Below, one piece after another: positions 49,453 through 58,564 of a DNA stretch of 64,000 nucleotides. A program made the position numbers and the translations under genes. Position 1 is the stretch's first letter; each line of letters starts with the position of its first letter. The notes beneath the pieces were generated by a model, which searched no databases, was not told where the DNA came from, and was given only the letters and a program-made list of their open reading frames with translations. The stretch is taken from contig NZ_CP017641.1 in assembly GCF_001983935.1 (NCBI RefSeq), forward strand, positions 5,208,001-5,272,000, written 5' to 3'. The DNA is from Fuerstiella marisgermanici (GTDB lineage: Bacteria > Planctomycetota > Planctomycetia > Planctomycetales > Planctomycetaceae).

Positions 49453-51594
49453 ATGAAATTTGCTGTCTTCGTGTGCCGCGCCACACTTGTTTGTTTGCTG
49501 GGCCTCGCGCCACTAAATCACGCTAAGGCTGAATTGCAGGCGGGCGCCGCAATAGTCGACGTCACGCCTTCGAAATTTCCGGTGCTCGTCAACGGAGGCA
49601 TGACCAGCCGTTCAGCGACGGAAGTCGTGACCAAAATCAATGCCCGAGCCATCGTATTGGCAGACGGCGAAGAACGCATCGGCATCGTCGTCGTCGATAG
49701 CTGCATGATGCCGCGGCCGTTGCTGGACGAAGCCAAAAAACTGGCGGCTCAACAAACAAAGATCAAGCCGGACCACATTCTGATTTCGGCAACTCATACC
49801 CACACCGCGCCGTCATCAATGGGGGCGCTTGGAACAGATGCAGACACCGATTACCTGCCTGTGCTGCGAGCTGGCATCGCCGAAGCGCTGGTCAAAGCCG
49901 AACAGAATCTGGAACCCGCGAAGGTTGGTTGGTCAGTGAAAAATGCGGCCGACTTCACGGCTCTTCGCCGCTGGATTCGTCGGCCAGATCGATTGGCAGA
50001 AGATCCGTTCGGCAACATGACTGTGCGAGCCAACATGCATTCGGGCGCCGACTGGGACGCGGTCACCGGCGAATCCGGACCGGAAGACCCGGACCTGTCG
50101 TTGATTTCATTTCGAGCGAAAGACGGTCGTCCGATTGCAGTGCTTGCCAACTTTTCGATGCACTACTATTCCGGACAGAAACCTCTGGCAGCCGATTACT
50201 TCGGCCTGTTCAGCGACGCGATGCAGGAAAAGCTGGGACACAAACAAGAAGATCACCCGCCGTTTGTGGGAATCATGTCTCACGGCTGCAGCGGCGACAT
50301 CTGGCGACGCGACTATACGAAACCGAAAGACGAATGGGATCCGTGGAGCAACATCGATGAATTCACTGAAGGCCTGCTAAAGGTCGCATTGGACGCCTAC
50401 AGGAATGCGGAATACCAGGACAATGCAGACCTCGCGATGCATGAAGCTCGCATGACTTTGGATTATCGAGTTCCCGATCTTCAGCGGTTGCAGTGGGCTC
50501 AGAAAATTGTGGCGGAAACAGGTGATCGTCTGCCGAAAACCACAGCAGAAGTTTATGCGCGTGAGCAAGTCATTCTACACGAACTTCAGTCGACAGAGAT
50601 TGTTGTTCAGGGGTTGCGAATCGGCGACATCGGCATCGCAACAACGCCGAACGAAACCTATGCCCTCACGGGTTTGAAGGTGAAGCTGCAGAGTCCTTTG
50701 CCGAAGACCATGGTCATCGAACTGGCTAACGGTGGCGACGGCTACATTCCGCCGCCTGAGCAGCACTTACTCGGCGGCTACAACACCTGGGCCGCTCGAT
50801 CGGCCGGTCTGGAAGTGCAGGCGGAACCCAAAATCGCCGAAGCGGCTCTGACGCTGCTGGAAAAGTCGGCGCAGAAGCCACGACACAAATGGCAACAGTC
50901 ACGCGGGCCTGCAGCGGAGGCAATCGCGGCGGCGAAGCCGTTGGCATGGTGGCGAATGGATGAATTTGCAGGTCCTTGGAGCGTCGATTCTTCGGGCCAT
51001 CACTCCGATGCAACGTACGAACCCGCCGTCGCTTACTTCCTGGAAGGTCCGAACTCAAAAGCGTTTTGCGTTGACGGCGAAAAGAACCGCTGCGTGCATT
51101 TCGCCGGCGATCGCATGAGTGCCCGCCTACCGCTGCTCAAGGACAAATATTCGGTCTCAATGTGGATCTGGAACGGCATGCCCAATGACGCGCGGGACGT
51201 CGCCGGTTGGCTGTACTCACGCGGCCACAACAACGGTCTCGCGGCAGCAACGGAACACCTCGGCGTCGGCGGCACGGCAACGTCACCAGGACGTTTGATC
51301 TATCAGTCCGGAGCATCCCCCGACAACGTTGCTGTCGGCAAAACAGAAATCCCACGCTGGACATGGAGTCACGTCGTGTTTGTCAAAGACGGTGGCAAGG
51401 TGCGAGCCTACCTGAACGGCGCATCGGAACCAGAATTTGAAACAACCGTCGACAACAATGCCTCTTTGCCCGCCAGTTGCTTCTTCGGTGGCCGCTGTGA
51501 CAACGATTCCAACTGGGAAGGGCGTCTGGATGAAGTCGCCGTGTTTGATCGAGTTCTGACGACGTCTGAGATTGCGTCGCTGGGCAAACCGTAG
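49453..51594 (+). CDS. Neutral-ceramidase-like hydrolase with C-terminal LamG domain
   Basis: A 713-residue secreted protein. Leader VCLLGLAPLNHAKA. Residues about 25-470 match the neutral/alkaline ceramidase N-terminal domain: AGAAIVDVTPSKFPVLVNGG, ISATHTHTAPSSMG (zinc-binding His pair), NFSMHYYSG, MSHGCSGDIWRRDY and a late ELANGGDGYIPP. A LamG/concanavalin-like domain (about 490-700; LAWWRMDEFAG, YSVSMWIWNG, RWTWSHVVFVKDGG, LDEVAVFDRVLT) follows. Substrate may be a sphingolipid or another amide; planctomycete versions are not characterised to my knowledge. Ribosome-binding site AAGGACCCTCCT precedes the ATG. Confidence 0.9.
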   Translation: MKFAVFVCRATLVCLLGLAPLNHAKAELQAGAAIVDVTPSKFPVLVNGGMTSRSATEVVTKINARAIVLADGEERIGIVVVDSCMMPRPLLDEAKKLAAQQTKIKPDHILISATHTHTAPSSMGALGTDADTDYLPVLRAGIAEALVKAEQNLEPAKVGWSVKNAADFTALRRWIRRPDRLAEDPFGNMTVRANMHSGADWDAVTGESGPEDPDLSLISFRAKDGRPIAVLANFSMHYYSGQKPLAADYFGLFSDAMQEKLGHKQEDHPPFVGIMSHGCSGDIWRRDYTKPKDEWDPWSNIDEFTEGLLKVALDAYRNAEYQDNADLAMHEARMTLDYRVPDLQRLQWAQKIVAETGDRLPKTTAEVYAREQVILHELQSTEIVVQGLRIGDIGIATTPNETYALTGLKVKLQSPLPKTMVIELANGGDGYIPPPEQHLLGGYNTWAARSAGLEVQAEPKIAEAALTLLEKSAQKPRHKWQQSRGPAAEAIAAAKPLAWWRMDEFAGPWSVDSSGHHSDATYEPAVAYFLEGPNSKAFCVDGEKNRCVHFAGDRMSARLPLLKDKYSVSMWIWNGMPNDARDVAGWLYSRGHNNGLAAATEHLGVGGTATSPGRLIYQSGASPDNVAVGKTEIPRWTWSHVVFVKDGGKVRAYLNGASEPEFETTVDNNASLPASCFFGGRCDNDSNWEGRLDEVAVFDRVLTTSEIASLGKP

Positions 51595-52206
51595 CCGTCA
51601 CTGCACGAACGAGTCACGGCGAGCCCCCGGCATAAGAGTCTGCGGGGCATCATGCGGAAAACTACGTTCAGCAACCCCTCTCGCAATTTATTGCGGGAGG
51701 GGTCGAACGAGCGAGGCAAGTTCGGGGGAGGGCCCCATACGCAAACGGCTTTTCCCGCGTCAGACGATTGCTCTGCGGCGACCGCTGCGACAACGATTCC
51801 GACGGGCAGGGGTGGCCGTGGTTGGAGCGAGAATCCACGGAACGAACGACCAGAAGTGTGGCGAACTCAGACGGCAACGTACCCGGGGTCTCCTTCGCTT
51901 CGCTCAGTCCAACGCTGGCCAGCGTCGAGTAAGCACTTGGAATTTTATTCCTCCCGCCAGGCTGGCAAATGGCAAAGCGAAGGATGGGCACTGCCCATCA
52001 ACACATCGACATGCAACTGGTGGGCAGTCCCGCACCCTACTTCACCGCGTCGGATATAGTCCTAAATTTATAAACTGACGTCCCTCGCCGCGCGGAAATC
52101 GCTCTGAATGCGTGTGTGGTTCGGTTCGTTTTGTCGACAGGTGGTGGGATTGCCCGGTAGACTGCAGGCAGTCCGCTCGCCCACCGTGTTTTAGAACGGG
52201 ATCTTC
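51595..52206. other. Intergenic region with repeat fragments, no gene
   Basis: Contains a 12-bp hairpin at 51675-51702 (CCCCTC-CGCAA/TTGCG-GAGGGG with one mismatch), followed by gaacgagcgag and a G-rich run, which is the 69-bp element family. Around 51770-51795 a short stretch (accgctgcgacaacgattcc) resembles the ceramidase gene at 51493-51512, perhaps a local copy. At 51985-52035 GGGCACTGCCCATC and TGGTGGGCAGT form a REP-like pair. No frame has family features. Confidence 0.5.
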
Positions 52207-55200
52207 ATGAGTTCCGAATTAGAGTTCGTCGTTGAACCCGTTGAGGATCACCAGTGGGAATCCGTGCTGGAACGTGCGAATGCAGAATTCTGGTCGGCCT
52301 TTGTGGTGACAAACAACTCAGACGCGGCCGAACTGTTGGCGAGCCATCTGTCGGCTAATCGCGTGCTTGTGGGGGACATGCCTGGCAAATTCATCAGCCA
52401 GCTCCCGCGGGAACTCGTTGCGCTTGCCTTGCACGGGCAGTCGTTGCACTCGCTGCCCGCTGACTTCGGGGACCTCCAACAACTCGAACGCCTCGACCTC
52501 ATTGGCATTCAGCTAAGCGCGCTGCCCCCTGACTTCGGCAACCTCCAAAAACTCAAACATCTCGACCTCGACGGCAATCAGCTAAGCTCGCTGCCCGCTG
52601 GCTTCGGCAAGCTCCAACAACTCGAAGATCTCGACCTCGGCGGCAATGACCTAAGCTCGCTGCCCCCTGACTTCGGCAACCTCCAACAACTCCAAGCTCT
52701 CCTCCTCAACGGCAATCAGCTAAGCTCGCTCCCCCCTGGCTTCGGCGACCTCCAAAAACTCCAAACTCTGTTCCTCAACGGCAATCAGCTAAGCTCGCTC
52801 CCCCCTGACTTCGGCAAGCTCCAAAAACTCGAAGATCTCGACCTCGACGGCAATCAGCTAAGCTCGCTGCCCGCTGGCTTCGGCAACCTCCAAAAACTCA
52901 AACATCTCGACCTCGACGGCAATCAGCTAAGCTCGCTCCCCCCTGACTTCGGCAACCTCCAAGAACTCCAAAATCTCAACCTCAACGGCAATCAGCTAAG
53001 CGCGCTGCCCACTGACTTCGGCAACCTCCAAAAACTCGAACTTCTCGGCCTCAAAGGCAATCAGCTAAGCGCGCTGCCCACTGACTTCGGCAACCTCCAA
53101 CAACTCCAAACTCTCTACCTCGACGGCAATCGGCTAAGCGCGCTCCCCCCTGACTTCGGCAACCTCCAAAAACTCGAACTTCTCGGCCTCAAAGGCAATC
53201 AGCTACCTGATTCGTGGACGGAGGCGTACGAACAGGGACTTAAACCGTTCTTCGCCTTTTTGGGCAGTCTGAGCCCCGACGGCACAGCCAATCGACTGTT
53301 CGAGACCAAGCTGATGATGGTCGGCGAAGGGCGTGTGGGCAAATCGTGCCTTGTTGAAGCGCTGGACAAAGGCAAGGCTTCGCACAAGCAGACAACACAC
53401 GGTATTCAGGTCACAAGATTGTCCGTGCCCCATCCAGGTGCGGGGCAGGACGATATTCCGCCAGAGCAGGACATTACTGTGAACTTCTGGGATTTCGGCG
53501 GGCAGGATGTCTATCGCGTCACGCATCAGTTTTTCTTCAGCGATCGATCTCTGTATATCGTTGTGTGGAACCCACTGCTGGGAGTGGAGTATGCCAACGT
53601 GGCGTACTGGATCGAACTGATTCAACGACGTGTAGGGAACGATGTCCGTGTACTGGTTGTGGCCTCACATTCCGAAGCGGGACGCGTGCCGCGAATTGAC
53701 GAACTGGGGCTGCAGAAAAAGTTCCCGGACGTGATTGCCGGATTCTTCGAAGTTGACAGTATCTGTGGGGCCGGCATCGATGATCTACGAGCCGCCATCA
53801 GCCGGGAAGCCGCCGATCTTTCGCACATGGGCGATCCGTTTCCGCCATCGTGGAGCAAGGTTCGGGATGATCTGTACTCGTCCGCTAACAAAGACACACC
53901 TTTCATCAACTGGTCGCAATTTCAGGAGCGGTGTCGCCATCACGAAGTTCCGCTGAACGCAGACAAACCGCTGGCCGTTTTATTGGACCGGCTGGGGCAT
54001 ATCATTTACTTCGCCGATGACGCCGGATTGAAAGATCTGGTTGTCTTGAACGCGGAGTATCTTTCTAAGGCTATCGGACTCGTCCTGGAACACCCCGGCA
54101 CGAACGAACGAAGCGGCATTCTGCATCACGAAGATTTGCCGCACATCTGGAATGATCCTGCCCGCGTTGAACGGGACCGCTACGAAGATGAGAGGCTTTA
54201 TCCGTACTTTCTGCGGCTGATGGAAAAGTTTGATGTCACTTATCGCATCAATGACGACACGGGCCAGTACAGCCTGGTCGGGCAGCTTGTGCCCGTGGAC
54301 CGGCCTGCTGTTGGCGAAGGGCCGGACGATCACCCGGATTCGGCCCGTAGTTTGCCGTGGGACCACGACGACGATGAACGCGCGAGCTGCAAACGCGTTC
54401 AACTGGTCATCCGGTTGGACGACGATCCGCCAGGGCTGATGCCGTGGTTAATCGTTCGCCATCATCGTTATAACGAACGTCGAATTCACTGGCAAAAAGG
54501 CATCTTCCTGCATTCGTCCGACTACGGAGATGCACTGCTGGAAATGCAGGATCGCGATGTCGTCATCACGGTTCAGGCTCAGTACCCGCCGACTTTGCGG
54601 TCAATTGTGCGAGCCTCCGTGGAGGAACTCCTCAAGAGTTGGGATGGATTGAAAGGCCGTTGGACAGTTCGTGTGCCCTGCCAGACGGTTCTAGAAGGCG
54701 GCAACCGATGTCCGGGAACGCTGCCGTTGACTCGGCTGCAGGAACGAATGGCCCGAGGAGAATTCGCGTATCCCTGCGAAAAGTGTGACTGTGATCAGAA
54801 TATCTCACAGCTTATCAACGGCTTCCCCAGCCCGGACCCTGGAGTTCGCGTCGCGGTGGCGTCTCAAAAACTGGACGAAATGCAGGAACAGATTACAGCG
54901 GGTTTCTCAGCGGCAAAGATTGATCGGCATGCCATCGCTAAGGAAACGCTGCATGAATTGAGGTCCGTTGTTGCCGAATCAACACGGTTGGTGTTGAAGG
55001 CATTCGAGAACAAGCAAGTTCCCTGCCCGCGACTGTTCACACTGTTGCCTGCGGAGCTTGAACGCCGGGAGAAGGTTAACCCGATAAAATTGTTCAAGAG
55101 CGGTACGTCGGATCGGTATCGGCTGACACTTTGGTGCGAAATGCCGGGTGAAGAGCACGCCTGCTCTCCCGTTGGGGCCGCAGGTGCAAAGTCCGATCCG

Positions 55201-55668
55201 TCCAAAGGCGAGTATCTGTTTGATGTCCCGTTAAAATGGGTAGCAGGTGTCGCTGGGTATGTGTCACTGATTGGCAAGACGATTGGCGTGGTTGCACCAA
55301 TCGCTAAAAATGTCTCTAACCTGGCTGCAGGGTCCGATGAGGATCTAAAGCGGCTGCTTAAACAGATTGACGTCATGAAGTCGTTGGCAGATATGTGCAA
55401 GAACGTAACAGTGGACAGCCTGAGGTTGGTGCGGGGAAACGGGTCAAACGACTTTCGGGAGATCGTTGAGAGCGAACAACACCGCCAATTCTACCATTTG
55501 CTGCAGGACTTAGATCCGACAGAAATTTATGGCGGCCTCAATTGGACGCTGAACAAGGCGACGGGCGATTGGCTCTGGCTGTGTTCCCGTCACCAAAAGG
55601 TATTCAACCCTGACCTGCCCGTGATCCCCAAACGCAAGCTTAAGCGGATTAGAACTCGCAAGGAGTAA
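52207..55668 (+). CDS. Roco-type LRR-Roc-COR GTPase with zinc ribbon and hydrophobic C-terminus
   Basis: An 1153-residue protein. Residues 83-335 are 11 leucine-rich repeats of 23 residues each (LPxxFGxLQxLxxLxLxGNxLS). Roc GTPase: Walker A GEGRVGKS near 370, TTHGIQV, and WDFGGQD near 428; the G4 position reads ASHSEAG instead of NKxD. A COR-like region spans roughly 540-760. A Cys4 zinc-ribbon-like unit (CQTVLEGGNRCPG and CEKCDCD, about 825-862) follows, then helices and a hydrophobic stretch at about 1013-1040 (VAGVAGYVSLIGKTIGVVAPIA) and a basic tail (KRKLKRIRTRKE). Roco proteins are multidomain GTPases; function of bacterial ones is largely unknown. Confidence 0.93.
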   Translation: MSSELEFVVEPVEDHQWESVLERANAEFWSAFVVTNNSDAAELLASHLSANRVLVGDMPGKFISQLPRELVALALHGQSLHSLPADFGDLQQLERLDLIGIQLSALPPDFGNLQKLKHLDLDGNQLSSLPAGFGKLQQLEDLDLGGNDLSSLPPDFGNLQQLQALLLNGNQLSSLPPGFGDLQKLQTLFLNGNQLSSLPPDFGKLQKLEDLDLDGNQLSSLPAGFGNLQKLKHLDLDGNQLSSLPPDFGNLQELQNLNLNGNQLSALPTDFGNLQKLELLGLKGNQLSALPTDFGNLQQLQTLYLDGNRLSALPPDFGNLQKLELLGLKGNQLPDSWTEAYEQGLKPFFAFLGSLSPDGTANRLFETKLMMVGEGRVGKSCLVEALDKGKASHKQTTHGIQVTRLSVPHPGAGQDDIPPEQDITVNFWDFGGQDVYRVTHQFFFSDRSLYIVVWNPLLGVEYANVAYWIELIQRRVGNDVRVLVVASHSEAGRVPRIDELGLQKKFPDVIAGFFEVDSICGAGIDDLRAAISREAADLSHMGDPFPPSWSKVRDDLYSSANKDTPFINWSQFQERCRHHEVPLNADKPLAVLLDRLGHIIYFADDAGLKDLVVLNAEYLSKAIGLVLEHPGTNERSGILHHEDLPHIWNDPARVERDRYEDERLYPYFLRLMEKFDVTYRINDDTGQYSLVGQLVPVDRPAVGEGPDDHPDSARSLPWDHDDDERASCKRVQLVIRLDDDPPGLMPWLIVRHHRYNERRIHWQKGIFLHSSDYGDALLEMQDRDVVITVQAQYPPTLRSIVRASVEELLKSWDGLKGRWTVRVPCQTVLEGGNRCPGTLPLTRLQERMARGEFAYPCEKCDCDQNISQLINGFPSPDPGVRVAVASQKLDEMQEQITAGFSAAKIDRHAIAKETLHELRSVVAESTRLVLKAFENKQVPCPRLFTLLPAELERREKVNPIKLFKSGTSDRYRLTLWCEMPGEEHACSPVGAAGAKSDPSKGEYLFDVPLKWVAGVAGYVSLIGKTIGVVAPIAKNVSNLAAGSDEDLKRLLKQIDVMKSLADMCKNVTVDSLRLVRGNGSNDFREIVESEQHRQFYHLLQDLDPTEIYGGLNWTLNKATGDWLWLCSRHQKVFNPDLPVIPKRKLKRIRTRKE
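52453..53211 (+). repeat. Eleven tandem 69-bp units encoding the LRRs
   Basis: Consecutive 69-bp units, each beginning with a ctgccc/ctcccc codon pair for Leu-Pro, keep nearly the same DNA (for example ttcggcaacctccaaaaact and ggcaatcagctaagc), not only the same protein. Units 2 and 7 share the KLKHLDLDGNQLSS wording and units 9 and 11 share KLELLGLKGNQL, as expected from recent block duplication. Confidence 0.95.
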
Positions 55669-56193
55669 CTGATACCAGGAATGGTGGTTCAGGTTAATGC
55701 AGCGCTGACTGATGCGTGCCCCCTTCCCGCAATTTCATTGCGACAGGCGCCGATCGAGCGCAGGAAGATCGGACGGGGTGCGTTGTTGATAGCGGGCTGA
55801 TGATTGCGAGTTTTCCTCCCGCGACCAACGAGAGCAACGTCGGCGATTCCGCCTTCGCGCCGTGAACCAGCTCCCACGCCAACCCTCCGCCGGTGCGTAC
55901 CGGCCCCCTTGCGCTGCGCGTGGGGGACGTGGAATCTGTTCGATTAAGGCAAGGTAGTTTCCAAGCGGTAGATGCGTAACCTACGAATTTTGGTTGCGAG
56001 CAACCATGACGCCCGTCTCGCCAGAATGGACATTCCAACCCGACCGCCAATACGTCACGTTGACTTTGACAGTCACGAAGGCGAGGAAGAATACAGTGAC
56101 TGTACGGGTGACAGTCGTGACCGGCTGATGGAACGTCGCGACTGCGCATGCGAACGCGGCGGCTGTTACTTCAGACAATCGCAGGGGGCGGAC
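55669..56193. other. Intergenic region, no gene recognised
   Basis: Contains a diverged fragment of the 69-bp element (about 55717-55781), and from about 56130 the first, isolated copy of the GGAACGTCG repeat core. A minus-strand frame (55981-56385) is open because of the repeat period and is not considered a gene. Confidence 0.45.
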
Positions 56194-56319
56194 TGAACGT
56201 CGTTTGTGCCAGGCGAGCCGTTGCGACTGCTGATTGGAACGTCGTGATTGCCACTCAGTCCACGGCCGCGGCCAGGTGGAACATCGCGAGTGCCAGACAG
56301 GGCAAGCCTGCAGTCCCGT
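56194..56319. repeat. 42-bp degenerate tandem repeat, three units
   Basis: Units begin near 56194, 56236 and 56278, each starting T/GGAACGTCG or GGAACATCG followed by a T/A-GTGCCA-type word. The spacing between the cores (56195, 56237, 56279) is exactly 42 bp. A further core lies 64 bp upstream (56131) and two more on the other side of the next gene (about 57258 and 57301). Confidence 0.7.
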
Positions 56320-56487
56320 TATGATTGTTCGAACCATAACCCGACACATGGGCAAGAACCGCACCTTGAACGTTGGCGATGCCAAAATCTGCCAGTTGAC
56401 GTCACGGTGGTGACGATGCGATAGTTGAGCGACCTGCTACGGATTCGCTCGGGGCAATTATCTTCTTCGATTCGAAAGGCTGGCAAG

Positions 56488-57159
56488 ATGGCTTCACACA
56501 AACTCGTTCCTCGACGAGAAGGCGACTTTAACGGGTGGAGCAACCATTACAGCCAAACACTGATCGACAACGCCGAACAGTACTTTCTAACCGACGCCGA
56601 AGTGAAAGAACTCAAAAAGCTGCAAGCCGATTGGGACCGCGATTACGCCGCCGCCATCACCGCGGCCGATGTCGCTCGTGCCGCCACCGAAGCCAAGCAT
56701 GAAGCTCGCGCAGCTTTAGAACACGCGGTCCGAAACACGGCCAAACGCATCATGGCCGACAGCCGAATTTCTAACACACTTCGCAAAGACGCTGGGCTGC
56801 CGGTCCACAAGACAACTCGCACGCCCGTCGCCGTGCCCACCACTTCGCCGCTTGGCCAAGTGGTTTCCACCAACCGCCTGGAACACACGATTCTGGTCAC
56901 CGATGCCAACACGCCCACCAAACGCCGCAAGCCGCCGGGCGTCATCGGCTGCGAAGCGATGCTGCTGGTCGGCGACGTTTCAACGCTGGATCCTGCCGAC
57001 TACAGACTGATTGGCCTGTGGACTCGCTTCCCCGAAGTCGTCACTTTCAACCCCGACGACGCGGGCAAGACGGCTCACTACATGTTCCGCTGGTTGAACA
57101 CCAAAGGCGAAAAAGGGCCTTTCAGCGCCCCCACCTCCGCCACAATCCCCGCCGTTTAA
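56488..57159 (+). CDS. Conserved hypothetical protein (planctomycete-type)
   Basis: About 223 residues; ATG at 56488 gives MASHKLVPRREGDFNGWSNHY, while the frame is open from 56425. An N-terminal helical region (QTLIDNAEQYFLTDAEVKELKKLQADW, then Ala/Arg-rich helices to residue 110) is followed by a Pro/Thr linker and a beta-rich C-terminal half (HTILVTDANTP, ALLVGD-like MLLVGDVSTLDPADYRLIG, HYMFRWLNTKGEKGPFS) resembling a fibronectin-type fold. I recall similar proteins of unknown function in planctomycetes and Bacteroidetes, often in repeat-rich surroundings. No leader or membrane helix. It is flanked on both sides by the 42-bp repeat family. Confidence 0.75.
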   Translation: MASHKLVPRREGDFNGWSNHYSQTLIDNAEQYFLTDAEVKELKKLQADWDRDYAAAITAADVARAATEAKHEARAALEHAVRNTAKRIMADSRISNTLRKDAGLPVHKTTRTPVAVPTTSPLGQVVSTNRLEHTILVTDANTPTKRRKPPGVIGCEAMLLVGDVSTLDPADYRLIGLWTRFPEVVTFNPDDAGKTAHYMFRWLNTKGEKGPFSAPTSATIPAV

Positions 57160-57402
57160 GGCGAAGAACGCGATAAGGGGGCATTGTGCTTTTCCAAATA
57201 AGTACAACGTCCCCTTTCGCTCTGCTCCCCCTTTCGCTCTGCTCCGCTGGTATCTGGAACGTCGATCTGTCGGCTTGCCGATTCGCTGGCCGCCGGGATT
57301 GGAACATGATGACCAGTTCGCAACCGATCTGTAGTCGACCCCCACAATGATCCATCTTGTGCCTGCAGCACCCAACCGCCATGAACGGCGGTCGGGCCAC
57401 CC

Positions 57403-57805
57403 TGCGAACACAGAGCACCAGAACACAGATCGCTTCCCACGCACGATCAGCCCTTGCCCGATCGTTTAACCCGCAGCCGAAGGCGCAGGCGCTGCTCACG
57501 CGGTCCCGTGCGTGGCAAGGCTTCTTGAGAACGTCAGAGTTAGCAGTATCGTTGTCGTGACCGGAATCCACCAAACAACCGTCAGAGCGTCGCCTGCGCC
57601 TTCGGCTGCGGGTTAAACTCGAAACCGTTCACACACTGGCAAAGCCAGTGGCACCCGCCGACGCATTCGCAGTGGTGCGGTCACGCTCGAATTGAAACGC
57701 AGAGGTCGCGGAGTCGCAGAGGGGCGCAGAGTTGGCCAGGGGCAGCATTTCTCTCTGCGGTACTCTGCGGCTCTGCGCACTCTGCGTTAAACCGTTCTTA
57801 GCCGC
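57403..57805. repeat. 403-bp direct repeat, copy A
   Basis: Near-identical to 57996-58399. Internal 28-bp perfect inverted repeats lie at 57464-57491 and 57591-57618 (arms start GTTTAACCCGCAGCC and end GGCTGCGGGTTAAAC), 99 nt apart. Further hairpins are CACTGGC/GCCAGTG and a long imperfect pair made of the CGCAGAG words near the right end. Confidence 0.93.
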
Positions 57806-57929
57806 GTTCCGTCGACGTTCCCGCCACGCTGCCTAATCGCTTCAGCTTGCTATCGAAGACGAATGGCCCAAACGACACGAGCGTCGGATCGTCGCTTCGC
57901 CTGATCTGGCCTACTCAATCGCCGAAGTT

Positions 57930-57998
57930 TACACCTCTCCCCAGCGAAGCTGAGGGGGAGGTCGGACAAGCGAAGCAACGTCCGGGAGGGGGCCGTGC
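57930..57998. repeat. 69-bp dispersed intergenic element, copy 2
   Basis: Same length and word order as 38474-38542. It abuts, and overlaps by a few bases, the left edge of repeat copy B. Confidence 0.8.
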
Positions 57999-58399
57999 GA
58001 ACGCAGAGCACCAGTAACACAGCTCGCTTCCCACGCACGATCAGCCCTTGCCCGATCGTTTAACCCGCAGCCGAAGGCGCAGGCGCTGCTCACGCGGTCC
58101 CGTGTGTGGCAAGGCTTCTTGAGAACGTCAGAGGTTGCAGTATCGTTGTCGTGACCGGAATCCAACAAACAACCGTCAGTGCGCCGCCTGCGCCTTCGGC
58201 TGCGGGTTAAACTCGAAACCGTTCACACACTGGCAAAGCCAGTGGCACCCGCCGACGCATTCGCAGTGGTGCGGTCACGCTCGAATTGAAACGCAGAGGT
58301 CGCGGAGTCGCAGAGGGGCGCAGAGTTGGCCAGGGGCAGCATTTCTCTCTGCGGTACTCTGCGGCTCTGCGCACTCTGCGTTAAACCGTTCTTAGCCGC
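57996..58399. repeat. 403-bp direct repeat, copy B
   Basis: Matches copy A over its whole length with only about ten differences by eye. Same internal inverted repeats and CGCAGAG-rich end. Confidence 0.93.
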
Positions 58400-58564
58400 T
58401 GGGTGGCCCGACCGACTTGTTCGGTCGGATAGCGTAGCGACAGGATGCCTGTTTGTGAGCTTTCCATCGAACATGGAGTCCCATTCAGATTGGACGCCGG
58501 ATGATGAGACATCTTGTGCCTGCGGCACCCAGCCGACCGGCCGCGCCACCCCGCGTATGATCGA

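Larger units (their letters stand above)
57160..58564. other. Repeat island without genes (1.4 kb)
   Basis: Two near-identical 403-bp blocks, one 69-bp element and several short duplicated words fill this stretch: ccctttcgctctgctc occurs twice at about 57214-57247, and catcttgtgcctgc occurs at about 57353 and 58510. Frames in all six directions are interrupted or repeat-derived, and none shows family features. Confidence 0.75.

Noticed and set aside
52453-53211. Regular 69-bp periodicity that might suggest a CRISPR array
   Set aside because: The units are contiguous, in frame, and encode leucine-rich repeats; no spacers exist.
55981-56385. Minus-strand 134-aa frame with a 14-residue period
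   Set aside because: The period comes from the 42-bp DNA repeat (42 is a multiple of 3), which keeps the frame open; there are no family features.
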